Positions 1-8,932 are shown, counted from the first letter of the stretch. The stretch is 9,896 bases of DNA from Tateyamaria sp. (GCA_018668195.1 JABITU010000118.1:1-9896), one strand, 5' to 3'. Translations and numbers: made by a program. The notes: generated by a model from the sequence alone, not told the origin.

Positions 1-80
1 TGACCGGATGGCTGGGCGGATACAACTTTCAATGGGCGTGGTCCTCGGCCATGGCTGCCGCACGCGCGATCAGAGGTTAA
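1..80 (+). CDS. C-terminal end of a YhiN/BaiN (HI0933) family NAD(P)/FAD-dependent oxidoreductase, cut by the window edge
   Basis: Reading from position 3, the plus strand gives TGWLGGYNFQWAWSSA followed by MAAARAIRG and a TAA stop at 78-80. The G-W-L-G-G-Y-N-F-Q-W-A-W-S-S block is the characteristic C-terminal FAD-binding segment of the HI0933/YhiN flavoproteins; E. coli YhiN ends almost the same way. Members are roughly 390-400 residues, so more than 90% of the gene lies to the left. The family binds FAD. Some members (BaiN) reduce bile-acid intermediates, but the role in this organism is unknown, so no gene symbol is given. The gene converges on the murD operon with about 270 bases between the two stops. 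No clear intrinsic terminator follows it within the window. Confidence 0.88.
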   Translation, partial: TGWLGGYNFQWAWSSAMAAARAIRG

Positions 81-247
81 AGCGTTGTACCAAAAACTTG
101 AACCAACTAAGAGCTGACTGAAATTAAAGGTTTCAACGCCCGAGGTAATGCGTGATGTTTCTTGTATTCAAGCAAATGTCATACAGCATGCGTTGTTGTA
201 TTGGTGGTAAAACATTTTGCCTCTCCCTTCGGTCGGCCGCGCGGTTT

Positions 248-272
248 GTTGACTGATTTGGAAACAATCAAC
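248..272. promoter_or_regulatory. Imperfect 25-bp palindrome, possible operator
   Basis: GTTGACTGATT, a 3-base centre TGG, then AAACAATCAAC. The arms are inverted copies matching at 9 of 11 positions. Size and symmetry suit a dimeric repressor such as TetR. It lies immediately 5' of the TetR-like remnant on the plus strand. On the other side, about 30 bases away, a minus-strand ATG at 215-213 follows a good ribosome binding site (GGGAGAGG). This is the usual layout of an autoregulated divergent promoter. TTGACT at 249-254 could be a plus-strand -35, but no convincing -10 follows. Function is inferred from position and symmetry only. Confidence 0.35.
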
Positions 273-381
273 CAAAACATACCGTAGCGCGACCAAACGG
301 GACGGCGGGCGGGGCGTCTTTGCCAAAGGCAAAGAGCGCTGTACCGACGTCATCCTAGATGCGCCTGTACCTGTGATATAA
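253..381 (+). pseudogene. Possible 5' remnant of a TetR-family regulator gene, truncated against the 3' end of murD
   Basis: The plus-strand frame from 253 to the TAA at 379-381 includes KTYRSATKRDGG and then [16 protein letters not shown]. Many TetR-family repressors begin with a short basic tail followed by a [YF]-x-K-G-x-x-R-R-x-x-I-L-x-A-A block, which is the start of helix 1 of the HTH domain. This peptide fits that up to ILDA, then leaves the pattern (PVPVI) and stops, exactly where it enters murD's antisense strand (murD stop codon at 352-350). A whole TetR is about 190-210 residues; only about 40 codons are open here. There is no ATG in frame upstream. The palindrome at 248-272 sits where an autoregulatory operator would be. 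The alternative is chance similarity in a short frame. The resemblance is from memory of the family, not a search. Confidence 0.35.
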
Positions 382-1747
382 AGTCCTCTCCGCGCAACTC
401 AAAACTGTCATATTGATCGAAACTGGCTGCCGCCGGCGCCAACAGAACAACATCACCGGGCTGCGCGTCGGCGACCGCTGCACCAACAGCTTCGGCCATA
501 GTCCCGCACACCTGCGCATCTGCACTCAGTTGCATGGCAAACTGTGCCGCCTCGCGCCCGATCACATAAGCTCTTTTGACTTTATCCGAGACCGCGTTGA
601 CCTCATCCAGTCCACCCTCTTTCTGCAACCCACCACAAATCCACAGGATATTTTCGAACGCTGCCAATGCCTTCGCCGCACTATCGACATTTGTGGCCTT
701 ACTGTCGTTCACATAGCGCACACCACCCACCTCTGCGATCAGTTGCGACCGATGCGGCAAACCTGCAAAAGATTTAAACGCAGACTCAATTAGTTTTGGT
801 GCCACCCCGACTGCACGCGCAGCCGCATAGGCGGCACATGCGTTCTGATGGTTATGCGACCCAGGCAATCCGTCAACCTCGCGCAGATCAATAGACGCCA
901 CCTGCCGACCCTTGCGATATTCGGACAAATACCCCTTACGGGCAAAAACCTGCCAACCTGGGCCGGTCAGCTTGGCAGTCACCGAAACCCGGATCACCCG
1001 ATCATCCGTCGGGCCTTCGCTCAGTTGTCCGGCTAGAAAACGGCCCTCTTGCTCGTCGACACCGATCACGGCACGATCTGGCCCGCCTTCGGCAAAAATC
1101 CGCCGCTTAGCCGCGAAATAGCCGCCCATACCAGCGTGTCGGTCAAGATGATCAGGCGAAAGGTTGATAAATACCGCCACATCCGGCGTCAAGTTGCGCG
1201 CCAGATCGGTCTGATAGCTGGACAGCTCCAGCACAACGACCTCACCGTCATGTGGTGGATCAATATCCAAAACACCGCGCCCAATATTGCCGGCCAGTTG
1301 TGTCGGCTTTCCAGCCTCTTCCATGATGTGGTGAATAAGCGCCGAAGTCGTAGATTTTCCGTTCGATCCTGTTACAGCGATGACCCTTGGCGCGGTGTCA
1401 AAGCCGTTCCAATCCTGCGTGGCAAAAGACTGAAAAAACAGCCCAATATCATTATCGACTGGAATGCCCGCAGTAAGGGCGGCTGTTACCACTGGATTTG
1501 GGGCCGGATAGAGATGCGGAATCCCTGGACTGACGATTAGGCGCACGATATCTTCGAACGCTCCGGAACGCTTGAGATCGACACAGTCGAACCCTTCGTC
1601 TTTAGCTCTGGCACAGGCGTCGGGATTATCATCCCAACACACTGGCACAGCGCCCCCCTCAGCCAGCGCGCGCGCTGCAGACAGACCAGACCGGCCCAAA
1701 CCGAGCACGGCCACCCGTGCACCCACCAGTCCCTGCACCGCGATCAT
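350..1747 (-). CDS. murD: UDP-N-acetylmuramoyl-L-alanine--D-glutamate ligase
   Basis: Cytoplasmic Mur ligase that adds D-glutamate to UDP-MurNAc-L-Ala with ATP. The protein has 465 residues, the usual size. An N-terminal Rossmann-like UDP-binding domain carries LGLGRSG (15-21). The central ATPase has the P-loop GSNGKST (127-133), ELSSYQT (174-180) and [12 protein letters not shown] (195-206); Lys214 is in the place of the carbamylated lysine. The C-terminal domain has GLPHRSQ (329-335), NDSKATN (347-353) and [13 protein letters not shown] (437-449). The ATG at 1747 is preceded by AAGG seven bases upstream. It is the last cluster gene in the window: instead of ftsW, a convergent flavoprotein gene and an apparent scar follow. 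The TGA at 352-350 lies inside the putative TetR remnant on the other strand, so the last few residues may have been reshaped. No canonical terminator is visible downstream. Confidence 0.97.
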   Translation of the reverse strand: MIAVQGLVGARVAVLGLGRSGLSAARALAEGGAVPVCWDDNPDACARAKDEGFDCVDLKRSGAFEDIVRLIVSPGIPHLYPAPNPVVTAALTAGIPVDNDIGLFFQSFATQDWNGFDTAPRVIAVTGSNGKSTTSALIHHIMEEAGKPTQLAGNIGRGVLDIDPPHDGEVVVLELSSYQTDLARNLTPDVAVFINLSPDHLDRHAGMGGYFAAKRRIFAEGGPDRAVIGVDEQEGRFLAGQLSEGPTDDRVIRVSVTAKLTGPGWQVFARKGYLSEYRKGRQVASIDLREVDGLPGSHNHQNACAAYAAARAVGVAPKLIESAFKSFAGLPHRSQLIAEVGGVRYVNDSKATNVDSAAKALAAFENILWICGGLQKEGGLDEVNAVSDKVKRAYVIGREAAQFAMQLSADAQVCGTMAEAVGAAVADAQPGDVVLLAPAAASFDQYDSFELRGEDFISQVQAHLG

Positions 1748-1794
1748 CGCGAAACCTTGATTGCTTGCATGTGGACGATGTGGCCGATCATCAT
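1744..1794 (-). CDS. 16-codon mini-ORF bridging mraY and murD (coupling candidate)
   Basis: The 43-base gap between mraY and murD is completely filled by a frame encoding [16 protein letters not shown]. Its first ATG (1794-1792) overlaps the mraY TGA (1793-1791) as ATGA. Its own TGA (1746-1744) overlaps the murD ATG (1747-1745), again as ATGA. AAGG stands 4 bases before the first ATG and 7 before the second. A terminating mraY ribosome could therefore reinitiate, cross the gap and be delivered to the murD start. The peptide resembles nothing I know, and the value may lie in the translation itself. A frame this short can arise by chance; only the double overlap makes it notable. Confidence 0.3.
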   Translation of the reverse strand: MMIGHIVHMQAIKVSR

Positions 1795-2873
1795 CGTACC
1801 TTCAGTGTCGCAAGGCCAATCATCGCGAGGATCAAAGAAATGATCCAGAAGCGGATCACAATTTGCGGCTCGGACCAACCCTTTTTCTCATAGTGGTGAT
1901 GGATGGGTGCCATCAAGAACACGCGTTTGCCTGTCCGCTTGAAATAAAGCACCTGAATGATGACGCTCAGCGCTTCGAGCACGAACAGACCGCCCACAAT
2001 CGCCAGAACCAATTCGTGTTTGGTGGCCACGGCGATCGCACCCAGCGCGCCCCCAAGGGCAAGCGACCCGGTATCGCCCATGAACACTGCCGCAGGCGGC
2101 GCATTATACCACAAAAATCCCAGCCCACCACCGAACAGCGCCGCAGAAAAGATCAACAGTTCACCCGTTCCTGGTACATAATGCACATCTAAATATTCGG
2201 TAAAGTCTACGCGGCCCACTGCGTAAGCGATCAGGCCCAATGTTCCGCCTGCAATCATCACTGGCATGATTGCCAGACCATCCAACCCATCGGTCAGGTT
2301 AACCGCATTGGCTGCTCCTACGATCACGATAATTGCAAAGGGAATGAAAAGCACGCCCAGATTCAGCAGAAGGTTCTTGAACACCGGCACCGCCAACTGA
2401 TTTTGCAGCGCATCAGGGTGGTTGATGGTCGCCACATAAGCAGCAACACCCGCGATCACAAATCCTAACAACAGCCGCACCTTGCCAGACACTCCAGCTG
2501 TGGTCTGCTTTGACACTTTGGCATAGTCGTCGGCAAAACCAATCAGCCCAAAGGACAGCGTCACACCGAGCACAATCCACACGAACGGATTGTCAAGCCG
2601 AGCCCAAAGCAGGGTCGACGTGGTCAACGCCCCCACAATCAAAAGGCCACCCATCGTCGGCGTGCCTGCCTTGGCGAAATGTCCTTCGGGACCGTCATCG
2701 CGAATGGGCTGCCCCTGGCCTTGCCGTTTGCGCAAGACAGCAATCAGGGGTCGACCAAAAATGAACCCAAACAAAAGCGCGGTCATGAATGCCGCGCCGG
2801 CACGGAGAGTAATATAGCGGAAAAGGTTGAAGAAATCTCCACCATCGGAAAGCGTCGTCAACCAATAGAGCAT
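1791..2873 (-). CDS. mraY: Phospho-N-acetylmuramoyl-pentapeptide-transferase
   Basis: Integral membrane enzyme that moves phospho-MurNAc-pentapeptide from UDP to undecaprenyl phosphate, making lipid I on the inner face of the cytoplasmic membrane. The 360 residues are typical. About ten hydrophobic segments are visible, from near residue 20 to the C-terminal one near 340-357. Catalytic signatures are KAGTPTMGG (68-76), DDYAK (115-119, the Mg-binding Asp pair), [10 protein letters not shown] (192-201), [10 protein letters not shown] (266-275) and the HHH motif in [11 protein letters not shown] (323-333). The ATG at 2873 lies one base after the murF TAA (TAA-A-ATG), so translation is probably coupled. 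The stop overlaps the mini-ORF that leads to murD. No unusual residues were noticed. Confidence 0.98.
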   Translation of the reverse strand: MLYWLTTLSDGGDFFNLFRYITLRAGAAFMTALLFGFIFGRPLIAVLRKRQGQGQPIRDDGPEGHFAKAGTPTMGGLLIVGALTTSTLLWARLDNPFVWIVLGVTLSFGLIGFADDYAKVSKQTTAGVSGKVRLLLGFVIAGVAAYVATINHPDALQNQLAVPVFKNLLLNLGVLFIPFAIIVIVGAANAVNLTDGLDGLAIMPVMIAGGTLGLIAYAVGRVDFTEYLDVHYVPGTGELLIFSAALFGGGLGFLWYNAPPAAVFMGDTGSLALGGALGAIAVATKHELVLAIVGGLFVLEALSVIIQVLYFKRTGKRVFLMAPIHHHYEKKGWSEPQIVIRFWIISLILAMIGLATLKVR

Positions 2874-2874
2874 T

Positions 2875-4332
2875 TTAGCTGTCCCTACTTTTATTTTGTG
2901 GGTCTATGCCCAAGTCTACCGGATGGCCCATTTTGCGAATGGCGTCAACGACAAGGGCCAGCTTCATGCTCAGCGATCCTTTGACCAGCACTACATCTCC
3001 GCTGTCGAGAAGGCGCCGCACTTGCCCTGCCATTTCACTGGCGTCCTGTGTCCAGACGCCCTGCTTTTGCGCAGGCAGCGCTTTGCGCAAGCCTTGCATA
3101 AGCGCGCCGACACAGTGGACCGTATCGAAATGCTGCATAGCAGGATGGCCCGCCAGATCGGCATGCAGCGCGTCAGCCTCATCGCCCAATTCTTTCATAT
3201 CACCGACAAAACAGATTCGCCGTCCCTTGCTGACCCGGCCTGTTTCGCTGGTCACGTTGGCGGCTGCCAGCACCTCGAACGCCGCCTGCATGGAAGCCGG
3301 ATTTGCGTTATAGCTGTCGTCAATCAATTCTAGCGTCAGATGCGTTTCAACCGGATCTAGATAAATCACCTCACGTGCACCGCGCCCCTGATACGGCGAC
3401 CAGCGGCCCAAAGATTGCACCGCCAAAGCCAGATCACTGCCCACGGCCTCGACCGCTGCCAATGCGCCCAAGCCGTTCATCGCATAATGCTTGCCCACGG
3501 CGCCAATCTTGAACAGCAGCGGTGTTCCGTTGGCTTCGGCTTGGACGACAGTGGTATTCTCTTGCAGATCGACTGTTTTCAAAACGAAATCAAAGCCATG
3601 CTCTCCAAAGCCCACGTCACGCCGCTTGGCGTCATGCGCCTTGGCTTGCAGGATCGCCGCCGTCTCGCAATCATTGTTCAGGATCGCGGTCCCGCCATAC
3701 TCAAGTCCATCAATTATGGATGCCTTTTCAACTGCGATAGCAGCGATATTGTCAAAGGCCGCGAGGTGGGCAGCCGCGACGGTTGTAATCATCGCAACAT
3801 GCGGGCGTACCATACGTGCCAGCGGAGAAATTTCACCAGGGTGATTCATGCCGATCTCGATCACTGCATATTCGGTGTCGGCTGGCATCCGCGCCAACGT
3901 CAGGGGCACGCCCCAATGGTTGTTATAACTGGCAACCGAGGCATGGGTGCGGCCCTGATCTCCCAGCATTGCGCGCAGCATTTCCTTGGTTGATGTCTTG
4001 CCGACACTGCCTGTCACCGCCACAACCCGCGCCTCCGTGCGGGCCCGAGCCGCGACTCCAAGCGCTTCTAATCCCGCAAGAACATCATCCACGATCAGCA
4101 AGGGCGCATCTTTCGACACGCCATCAGGCACATGGCTGACCAACGCCGCCGCCGCACCCATCGCAAGGGCGTCGGCAACAAAATCGTGGCCATCTCGGGC
4201 GGCTTTCAATGCGACGAACAGATCGCCCGGCCTGAGCGTCCGGGTATCGATGGATACGCCAGACGCGGTCCAATCAGTTGTTGCGGTGCCAGCTGTGGCC
4301 TGCGCCACTTCTGCTGCGCTCCAAAGCGTCAT
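2875..4332 (-). CDS. murF: UDP-N-acetylmuramoyl-tripeptide--D-alanyl-D-alanine ligase
   Basis: Cytoplasmic Mur ligase that adds the D-Ala-D-Ala dipeptide to the UDP-MurNAc tripeptide, completing the pentapeptide. The protein has 485 residues, slightly above the E. coli enzyme. The order is an N-terminal substrate domain (about 1-100, with [13 protein letters not shown] at 27-39), an ATPase domain with P-loop GSVGKTST (108-115), YNNHWGVP (136-143), [10 protein letters not shown] (159-168) and a probable carbamylated Lys203 in VEKASI, then a C-terminal domain with [12 protein letters not shown] (337-348), GDMKELG (377-383) and VKGSLSMK (450-457). The ATG at 4332 overlaps the murE TGA as ATGA, indicating coupled translation. 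The stop is one base from mraY. Confidence 0.97.
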   Translation of the reverse strand: MTLWSAAEVAQATAGTATTDWTASGVSIDTRTLRPGDLFVALKAARDGHDFVADALAMGAAAALVSHVPDGVSKDAPLLIVDDVLAGLEALGVAARARTEARVVAVTGSVGKTSTKEMLRAMLGDQGRTHASVASYNNHWGVPLTLARMPADTEYAVIEIGMNHPGEISPLARMVRPHVAMITTVAAAHLAAFDNIAAIAVEKASIIDGLEYGGTAILNNDCETAAILQAKAHDAKRRDVGFGEHGFDFVLKTVDLQENTTVVQAEANGTPLLFKIGAVGKHYAMNGLGALAAVEAVGSDLALAVQSLGRWSPYQGRGAREVIYLDPVETHLTLELIDDSYNANPASMQAAFEVLAAANVTSETGRVSKGRRICFVGDMKELGDEADALHADLAGHPAMQHFDTVHCVGALMQGLRKALPAQKQGVWTQDASEMAGQVRRLLDSGDVVLVKGSLSMKLALVVDAIRKMGHPVDLGIDPQNKSRDS

Positions 4333-5810
4333 GTCAGTCGTCCTTCTAATGCTGCAACGGCCACGCTGGCCTGTTCCACGTCGTCAAAGGGCAAAATATC
4401 ATCGCCCACAATTTGCCCAGTTTCATGCCCCTTGCCCGCGATCAGCAGCGCGTCACCCGGCGCAAGACTGTCCACCGCGCGCAGGATTGCCTCGGCTCTG
4501 TCGCCCACCTCGATGGCTTCGGGGCATCCGGCCATAACGGCGGCGCGGATGGTTGCAGGATCTTCGCTACGCGGATTGTCATCGGTCACAAACACAACAT
4601 CCGCCGTCTGTGCCGCCGCCTGTCCCATCAACGGGCGCTTGCCAGCATCGCGGTCACCACCGGCGCCAATGATCGCAACCAACCTGCCCATAACATGCGG
4701 CCGGAGTGCGCCAAGTGCCGTCGACACGGCGTCAGGCGTATGGGCATAATCCACAAACACCGCAGCACCGTTTGCCCGGGCCGCCGCAAGTTGCATCCGC
4801 CCACGCACAGTTTGCAGATGCGGCAAGGTTTCGAACACGCGCGCCGGCTCTGCCCCGCAGGCAATCACAAGGGCTGCAGCCAACATGACATTGTCGGCCT
4901 GAAACCCACCAATCAATGGCAAGCGTGCGGTATAACTTTTGCCGCCATAGGAAAACCGAACATCTTGACCAGTGGTATCAAATCTTTGCGCCCCAAGATG
5001 CAGGTCGCCTTTGTCGCGGCCGACGCACAACACTTCTTGGCCACGCGCAACCGCGATCGCGGCCATGTCAACGCCACGCGCATCGTCGATATTGATCACC
5101 GCGATGCCATCATCGGGTAGAACGCGGGCAAAAAGGTCGGCCTTGGCGTCAAAATAGGCATCGAATGTTTCGTGATAATCGAGATGATCCTGACTAAAGT
5201 TTGTGAAACCCGCCGCTTTGAGAATGACACCATCCAACCGCCGCTGATCCAACCCGTGCGAAGAAGCCTCCATCGCGGCATGCGTGATGCCTGCCGCACG
5301 GGCAGTAGCGAGCGTCCGGTGCAAGGTGATCGGTTCGGGTGTGGTGTGGGCAAGCGGGGCTGTCCAAGCGCCCTCAACACCGGTCGTGCCCAGATTTACG
5401 GCGGCCAACCCCATCTCGATCCAGATCTGGCGCACAAAAGTCGAAACCGACGTTTTGCCATTGGTTCCTGTGACTGCAACCATCGTTTCGGGTTGGGCCC
5501 CAAACCACAAAGCTGCACCACGCGACAAAGCCTCGCGCGGGGCGTCGACGATCACAACGGCGACCCCATCCAAAACTGCTTTTGCGATCGCAGCCCCCCT
5601 TGCATCGGTCAACACCGCAGTAGCACCCATCCGCACCGCATATTTTATGAACTCTGCCCCGTGCACCCGGGCACCCGGCAGAGCCGCAAAAAGATAACCA
5701 TTCTTTACATCACGGCTATCAACGGCAAGGCCGCAGATATCCGGATTAGCCAAGCCTCGGGCACTCAGGCCCAGCGATGAAAGTGGTTTTGCCTGCGCTT
5801 TCATAGACAT
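4329..5810 (-). CDS. murE: UDP-N-acetylmuramoyl-L-alanyl-D-glutamate--2,6-diaminopimelate ligase
   Basis: Cytoplasmic Mur ligase that adds the third residue of the stem peptide. The DNPRSEDP block (411-418) is the signature of enzymes that use meso-diaminopimelate rather than lysine, as expected for a Gram-negative. Other motifs are P-loop GTNGKTS (115-121), TTPEP (156-160), EASSHGLDQ (181-189), NFSQDHLDYH (204-213), Lys223 in the carbamylated position, DYAHTPDAV (354-362), GAGGDRDAGKRP (382-393) and GKGHE (459-463). Length is 493 residues. It starts 13 bases after the ftsI stop. AAAAGG lies 4 bases before the ATG at 5810 but 10 before a second in-frame ATG at 5804, so the true start could be Met3, giving MKAQAKPLSS. 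The 3' end overlaps murF by ATGA. Confidence 0.97.
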   Translation of the reverse strand: MSMKAQAKPLSSLGLSARGLANPDICGLAVDSRDVKNGYLFAALPGARVHGAEFIKYAVRMGATAVLTDARGAAIAKAVLDGVAVVIVDAPREALSRGAALWFGAQPETMVAVTGTNGKTSVSTFVRQIWIEMGLAAVNLGTTGVEGAWTAPLAHTTPEPITLHRTLATARAAGITHAAMEASSHGLDQRRLDGVILKAAGFTNFSQDHLDYHETFDAYFDAKADLFARVLPDDGIAVINIDDARGVDMAAIAVARGQEVLCVGRDKGDLHLGAQRFDTTGQDVRFSYGGKSYTARLPLIGGFQADNVMLAAALVIACGAEPARVFETLPHLQTVRGRMQLAAARANGAAVFVDYAHTPDAVSTALGALRPHVMGRLVAIIGAGGDRDAGKRPLMGQAAAQTADVVFVTDDNPRSEDPATIRAAVMAGCPEAIEVGDRAEAILRAVDSLAPGDALLIAGKGHETGQIVGDDILPFDDVEQASVAVAALEGRLT

Positions 5811-5823
5811 ATGGCCTTTTAGC

Positions 5824-7611
5824 TCAGTTGCTGCTGACCATCGTTATATCAGCCAAGTTGTTAGGTTCAACGGTCGGGCGCAGACCGAGCAGCGGGGCCA
5901 CACGACCAATTATCTCGGCAGCCACCGGCACCGCTGTCCAACCGGCTGTGCGGCGCGGTTTGTCACCGCTTGTTTCAACTGGTTCGTCCAGCGTCACCAC
6001 CAGCACGTATTTTGGATCATGCGATGGGAATATCGTGGCAAACGTGGTAATTACTTTTTCGTCATAATACCCCCCGCTCGGTTTTGGCTTGTCAGCTGTG
6101 CCAGTTTTTCCGCCAACAGAATAACCCGGCACATCGCCCATCGATGCCGTGCCCTCGGTCACAACCTTGCGCAACATAGCGCGCGCAGCACTTGCGGTTC
6201 CCTCACGCATCACGCGCTTGCCAGTTGGGAGAAAATCCTGTTTCAGGATAGTCGGCTTGACAGCGATGCCACCGTTGGCAATCGCAGCATATGCCGCTGC
6301 CAGATGCATCGGTGACGCAGAAAGCCCATGCCCATAGCTAATCGTTACCGCGCTCAGTTCGGTCCAGCGTTTGGGCAATAGCGGCGTGCCACGTCGTGCT
6401 TCGGATATCTCGAAAGATGTTGGCTCAAAGAACCCCAGGCTACGCAGGAAATCCTGCTGCCGCTCTGGCCCGATTTCCAAAGCCATCCGCCCCGTTCCCC
6501 GGTTCGACGACTTTGCGATGATATCGGACACCGTCAAAGCACCGTAGTTCTTGTTGCGGAATTCCCCTATCGAATACCCACCGACGCGCATGGGACCCTT
6601 TGTATCGATCACCGTTAACGGCGATACGAGCCCAAGATCAATCGCTTGGGCTGCTGCAAAAATCTTGAACGTCGAACCCAATTCGTAAACGCCCTGAACC
6701 GATCGGTTGAACAATGGGCTCTCGGATTGATCACCTTTGATGGCCGGTGCAGGCCGACTGTTGGGATCAAAATGCGGCAACGACACAACCGATATGACCT
6801 CGCCGGAGTGCGCATCCATCAGCACTGAAGTCGCCCCTTTGGCATTCATGATTTTCATGCCACCCAAAAGCACCCTTTCGACTGCGGCCTGCACTGTCAG
6901 GTCCAACGACAACTGCAAAGGTTTTTGCCCATTGGCCGGATCGCGCAGGTAGGTATCAAAGTACCGCTCAACCCCAGCCACGCCGATCACTTCTGCGGCC
7001 CTGACGTCTTCCTCGCCAAAAGATGCGCCACCCAGAACATGGGCGGCCAATGTGCCATTTGGATAAAGCCGCATGTCACGCGGCCCGAAAAGCAAACCCG
7101 GCTCACCAATATCATGCACGGCCTGCATCTGCTCGGGGCTAATTGTTCTCTTAATCCAGATGAACTTTCGCTTTCCAGTGAAATCCTCCAGTAGATCTTC
7201 GGATTTCAAATCGGGAAATACCGTTACCAAGCCTTTGGCTGCGGCCTGCGGATCTACCATGTGTAGCGTTTCAGCATAGAGAGCATGCGTTTCAAAATTG
7301 GTAGCGAGCAAACTGCCGTTTCGGTCAACAATATCGGCCCGCGCTGCAGAAATTGCAGCACCTTGTGCGCTGGCGCGCGGCTCAACCGGGTCGGACGTGG
7401 CCAACATTCCCATGCGCGCGCCTACCACCGCGAAAGCAAAGAGGAAAAATACCCCCAGAACCAGCAGTCGCCCTTCTGCGCGCTGACGCATCTTGTCGTG
7501 CATATGTTTGTGGCGCTGACGCAAATTCTCGCGTTCGATGCCACATGGGCTTTCACCTGCTGCGCGCGCAGGCAAGATACGGGCAAGCGGGCGAAGCGGC
7601 GTTCGGATCAT
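5824..7611 (-). CDS. ftsI: Septal peptidoglycan D,D-transpeptidase FtsI (penicillin-binding protein 3)
   Basis: Class B, monofunctional PBP that cross-links septal peptidoglycan in the periplasm, anchored in the inner membrane and recruited through the FtsQLB/FtsW divisome. The 595 residues comprise a basic cytoplasmic tail (1-47), one membrane span (about 48-69), the pedestal domain with RADIVDRNGSLLATN (91-105), and the transpeptidase domain. The penicillin-binding triad is complete: STFK (313-316, Ser313 the acyl-enzyme nucleophile), SSN (368-370) and KTGT (502-505). The ATG at 7611 overlaps the ftsL TGA as ATGA; MIRTPLRPLARIL is the N-terminus I expect for this gene in Rhodobacteraceae. 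The tail is about 20 residues longer than in E. coli. The partner ftsW is not in the window. Confidence 0.97.
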   Translation of the reverse strand: MIRTPLRPLARILPARAAGESPCGIERENLRQRHKHMHDKMRQRAEGRLLVLGVFFLFAFAVVGARMGMLATSDPVEPRASAQGAAISAARADIVDRNGSLLATNFETHALYAETLHMVDPQAAAKGLVTVFPDLKSEDLLEDFTGKRKFIWIKRTISPEQMQAVHDIGEPGLLFGPRDMRLYPNGTLAAHVLGGASFGEEDVRAAEVIGVAGVERYFDTYLRDPANGQKPLQLSLDLTVQAAVERVLLGGMKIMNAKGATSVLMDAHSGEVISVVSLPHFDPNSRPAPAIKGDQSESPLFNRSVQGVYELGSTFKIFAAAQAIDLGLVSPLTVIDTKGPMRVGGYSIGEFRNKNYGALTVSDIIAKSSNRGTGRMALEIGPERQQDFLRSLGFFEPTSFEISEARRGTPLLPKRWTELSAVTISYGHGLSASPMHLAAAYAAIANGGIAVKPTILKQDFLPTGKRVMREGTASAARAMLRKVVTEGTASMGDVPGYSVGGKTGTADKPKPSGGYYDEKVITTFATIFPSHDPKYVLVVTLDEPVETSGDKPRRTAGWTAVPVAAEIIGRVAPLLGLRPTVEPNNLADITMVSSN

Positions 7612-7967
7612 GGCCGATTTACCTCGGCTTGCGGCAGCGTGCCGGACACTTCGACTGCGTTGGTAATTGTTAGGGGTTCGGAAGCAGGATAAGACACTTC
7701 GTCCACATGACCGAACTGGTCAGCACGCAAGGGCAACAGCCCTAGCTGATCAAAGTTAATGTCTACGAGATCGCGCAGCCGATCGGGTCGGTTCAGATAA
7801 GCCCACTCGGCACGCAACACGGCAAGTCTGGCATGCGCTTCACGAATTTCGCGGTGCAAGCGGTCGGTTTCAGACAGTACTTTCTGGGTCGCATAGTGCT
7901 GGTTATAGGCCCAAAACGCTAAGGCAATCACAGTTACAGTCGTCAGAACAAACAACACATTGCGCAT
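7608..7967 (-). CDS. ftsL: Cell division protein FtsL
   Basis: Small bitopic divisome protein that forms a coiled coil with FtsB and, with FtsQ, activates FtsW/FtsI. Counting from the ATG, 119 residues are visible: an N-terminal membrane span of about 20 residues (NVLFVLTTVTVIALAFWAY), a heptad-rich coiled coil at about 27-60 (leucines in VLSETDRLHREIREAHARL), then AYLNRPDRLRDL and a low-complexity tail. FtsL diverges strongly in sequence, so the call rests on this architecture and on its fixed place between rsmH and ftsI. I chose the ATG at 7967, 7 bases after GAGGAG and overlapping the rsmH stop by one base (TGATG). A TTG one codon upstream (7970) is possible but is only 4 bases from the ribosome binding site. 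The 3' end overlaps ftsI by ATGA. Confidence 0.93.
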   Translation of the reverse strand: MRNVLFVLTTVTVIALAFWAYNQHYATQKVLSETDRLHREIREAHARLAVLRAEWAYLNRPDRLRDLVDINFDQLGLLPLRADQFGHVDEVSYPASEPLTITNAVEVSGTLPQAEVNRP

Positions 7968-8932
7968 CAAATTACTCCTCGGAGAGGCGGCATGCCAATG
8001 GACTTCGGGTCAAGTGCACCCGGCGGCGTTTCCGTGCGAATGGCTACGCGCAATTTAGCCGAACGGCTGCGTGGATTTTCCGCCAGTTCCTGCGCGTCCG
8101 GCCCAATAGCCTTGCGCGATTTGATCGAGAACTGCGCCGGGGCGGATGCCGTTTCTGGCGCATACCGATTTGCGTTGGCTGCTTTGCCCGATCGTTCCGT
8201 CAAAAACCGTTTGACCATTCGGTCCTCGATTGAATGGAAGGTGACAACAGCCAGCATACCACCCGGGGCAAGCGCGCGCTCTGCTGCCATCAAGCCTTCG
8301 TACAGCTCAGCATATTCATCATTCACCGCAATCCGCAGCGCCTGAAAACTGCGCGTTGCAGGGTGCGATTGGCCGGGCTTTGGTCGCGGCAGGCACTTTT
8401 CTACAACGCCCACCAACTGCAGAGTCGTCTCAACCGGGCGCGCGGCGACGATGGCGCGTGCAATTCGGCGGCTCGCCCGTTCTTCGCCAAATTGATAGAG
8501 AATGTCGGCCAGTACTGCTTCATCCGCAGTGTTTACGAGGTCCGCAGCAGTTGGGCCCTGCTGGCTCATTCTCATGTCAAGCGGGCCATCTTTCATAAAT
8601 GAAAATCCGCGTTCGGCCTGATCAAGCTGCATGGAACTGACCCCAAGATCCAGCACGATACCATCCAGATCGTTCCCATAGGTGTCCAATCTGGAAAAGA
8701 CGCCTTGCTGCGGTACCAAGCGGTCGCCATATTTTGCGGCCCACGGCGTCGCCATTTCAAAAGCTAACGGATCGCGATCAACCGCGATGACGCGCGCTGC
8801 CCCTGCATCCAGCAGCGCCCTAGTGTATCCACCTGCCCCGAATGTGCCGTCCAGCCAGACGCCCTTGATCGGCGCGCACCTGCGCAAGATCGCATCGATC
8901 AGGACCGGTATATGCGGCCCCCCAGCCGACAT
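7967..8932 (-). CDS. rsmH: 16S rRNA (cytosine(1402)-N(4))-methyltransferase RsmH (MraW)
   Basis: SAM-dependent enzyme that N4-methylates C1402 in the decoding centre of 16S rRNA; conserved in the dcw cluster although its substrate is the ribosome. The 321 residues match the family. [10 protein letters not shown] (7-16) opens the protein. The SAM-binding loop is [10 protein letters not shown] (28-37), followed by AVDRDP (50-55), [11 protein letters not shown] (94-104), RGFSF and GPLDMRM (108-122), [17 protein letters not shown] (190-206), [13 protein letters not shown] (231-243) and [10 protein letters not shown] (286-295). The ATG follows the mraZ TAG with no bases between (TAGATG), and a GGGGAT in the mraZ tail may serve as ribosome binding site. 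Coupling to mraZ upstream and ftsL downstream is therefore likely. Confidence 0.98.
   Translation of the reverse strand: MSAGGPHIPVLIDAILRRCAPIKGVWLDGTFGAGGYTRALLDAGAARVIAVDRDPLAFEMATPWAAKYGDRLVPQQGVFSRLDTYGNDLDGIVLDLGVSSMQLDQAERGFSFMKDGPLDMRMSQQGPTAADLVNTADEAVLADILYQFGEERASRRIARAIVAARPVETTLQLVGVVEKCLPRPKPGQSHPATRSFQALRIAVNDEYAELYEGLMAAERALAPGGMLAVVTFHSIEDRMVKRFLTERSGKAANANRYAPETASAPAQFSIKSRKAIGPDAQELAENPRSRSAKLRVAIRTETPPGALDPKSIGMPPLRGVI

Noticed and set aside
82..139. GCGTTG (82-87) and CAACGC (134-139) as a terminator for the flavoprotein gene
   Set aside because: Six-base arms separated by 46 bases with no T tract; too weak.
317..335. Hairpin CTTTGCC-AAA-GGCAAAG just downstream of murD, as a murD terminator
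   Set aside because: An 8-bp stem with a 3-base loop, but no T tract follows on either strand (ACGCCCCG on the minus strand). It is also explained by the codons of F-A-K-G-K in the TetR-like frame.
168..353. A 61-codon minus-strand frame that overlaps the murD stop by ATGA and could pass as a coupled ninth gene
   Set aside because: The peptide has no recognizable feature, only a weak ribosome binding site precedes it, and its frame runs antisense through the TetR-like stretch and the palindrome. The overlap alone is not enough to call a gene.
4413..5120. Long plus-strand open frames over the operon, the largest 235 codons opposite murE
   Set aside because: They lie antisense to genes with complete family motifs and are GC-rich shadow frames; none shows a recognizable domain.
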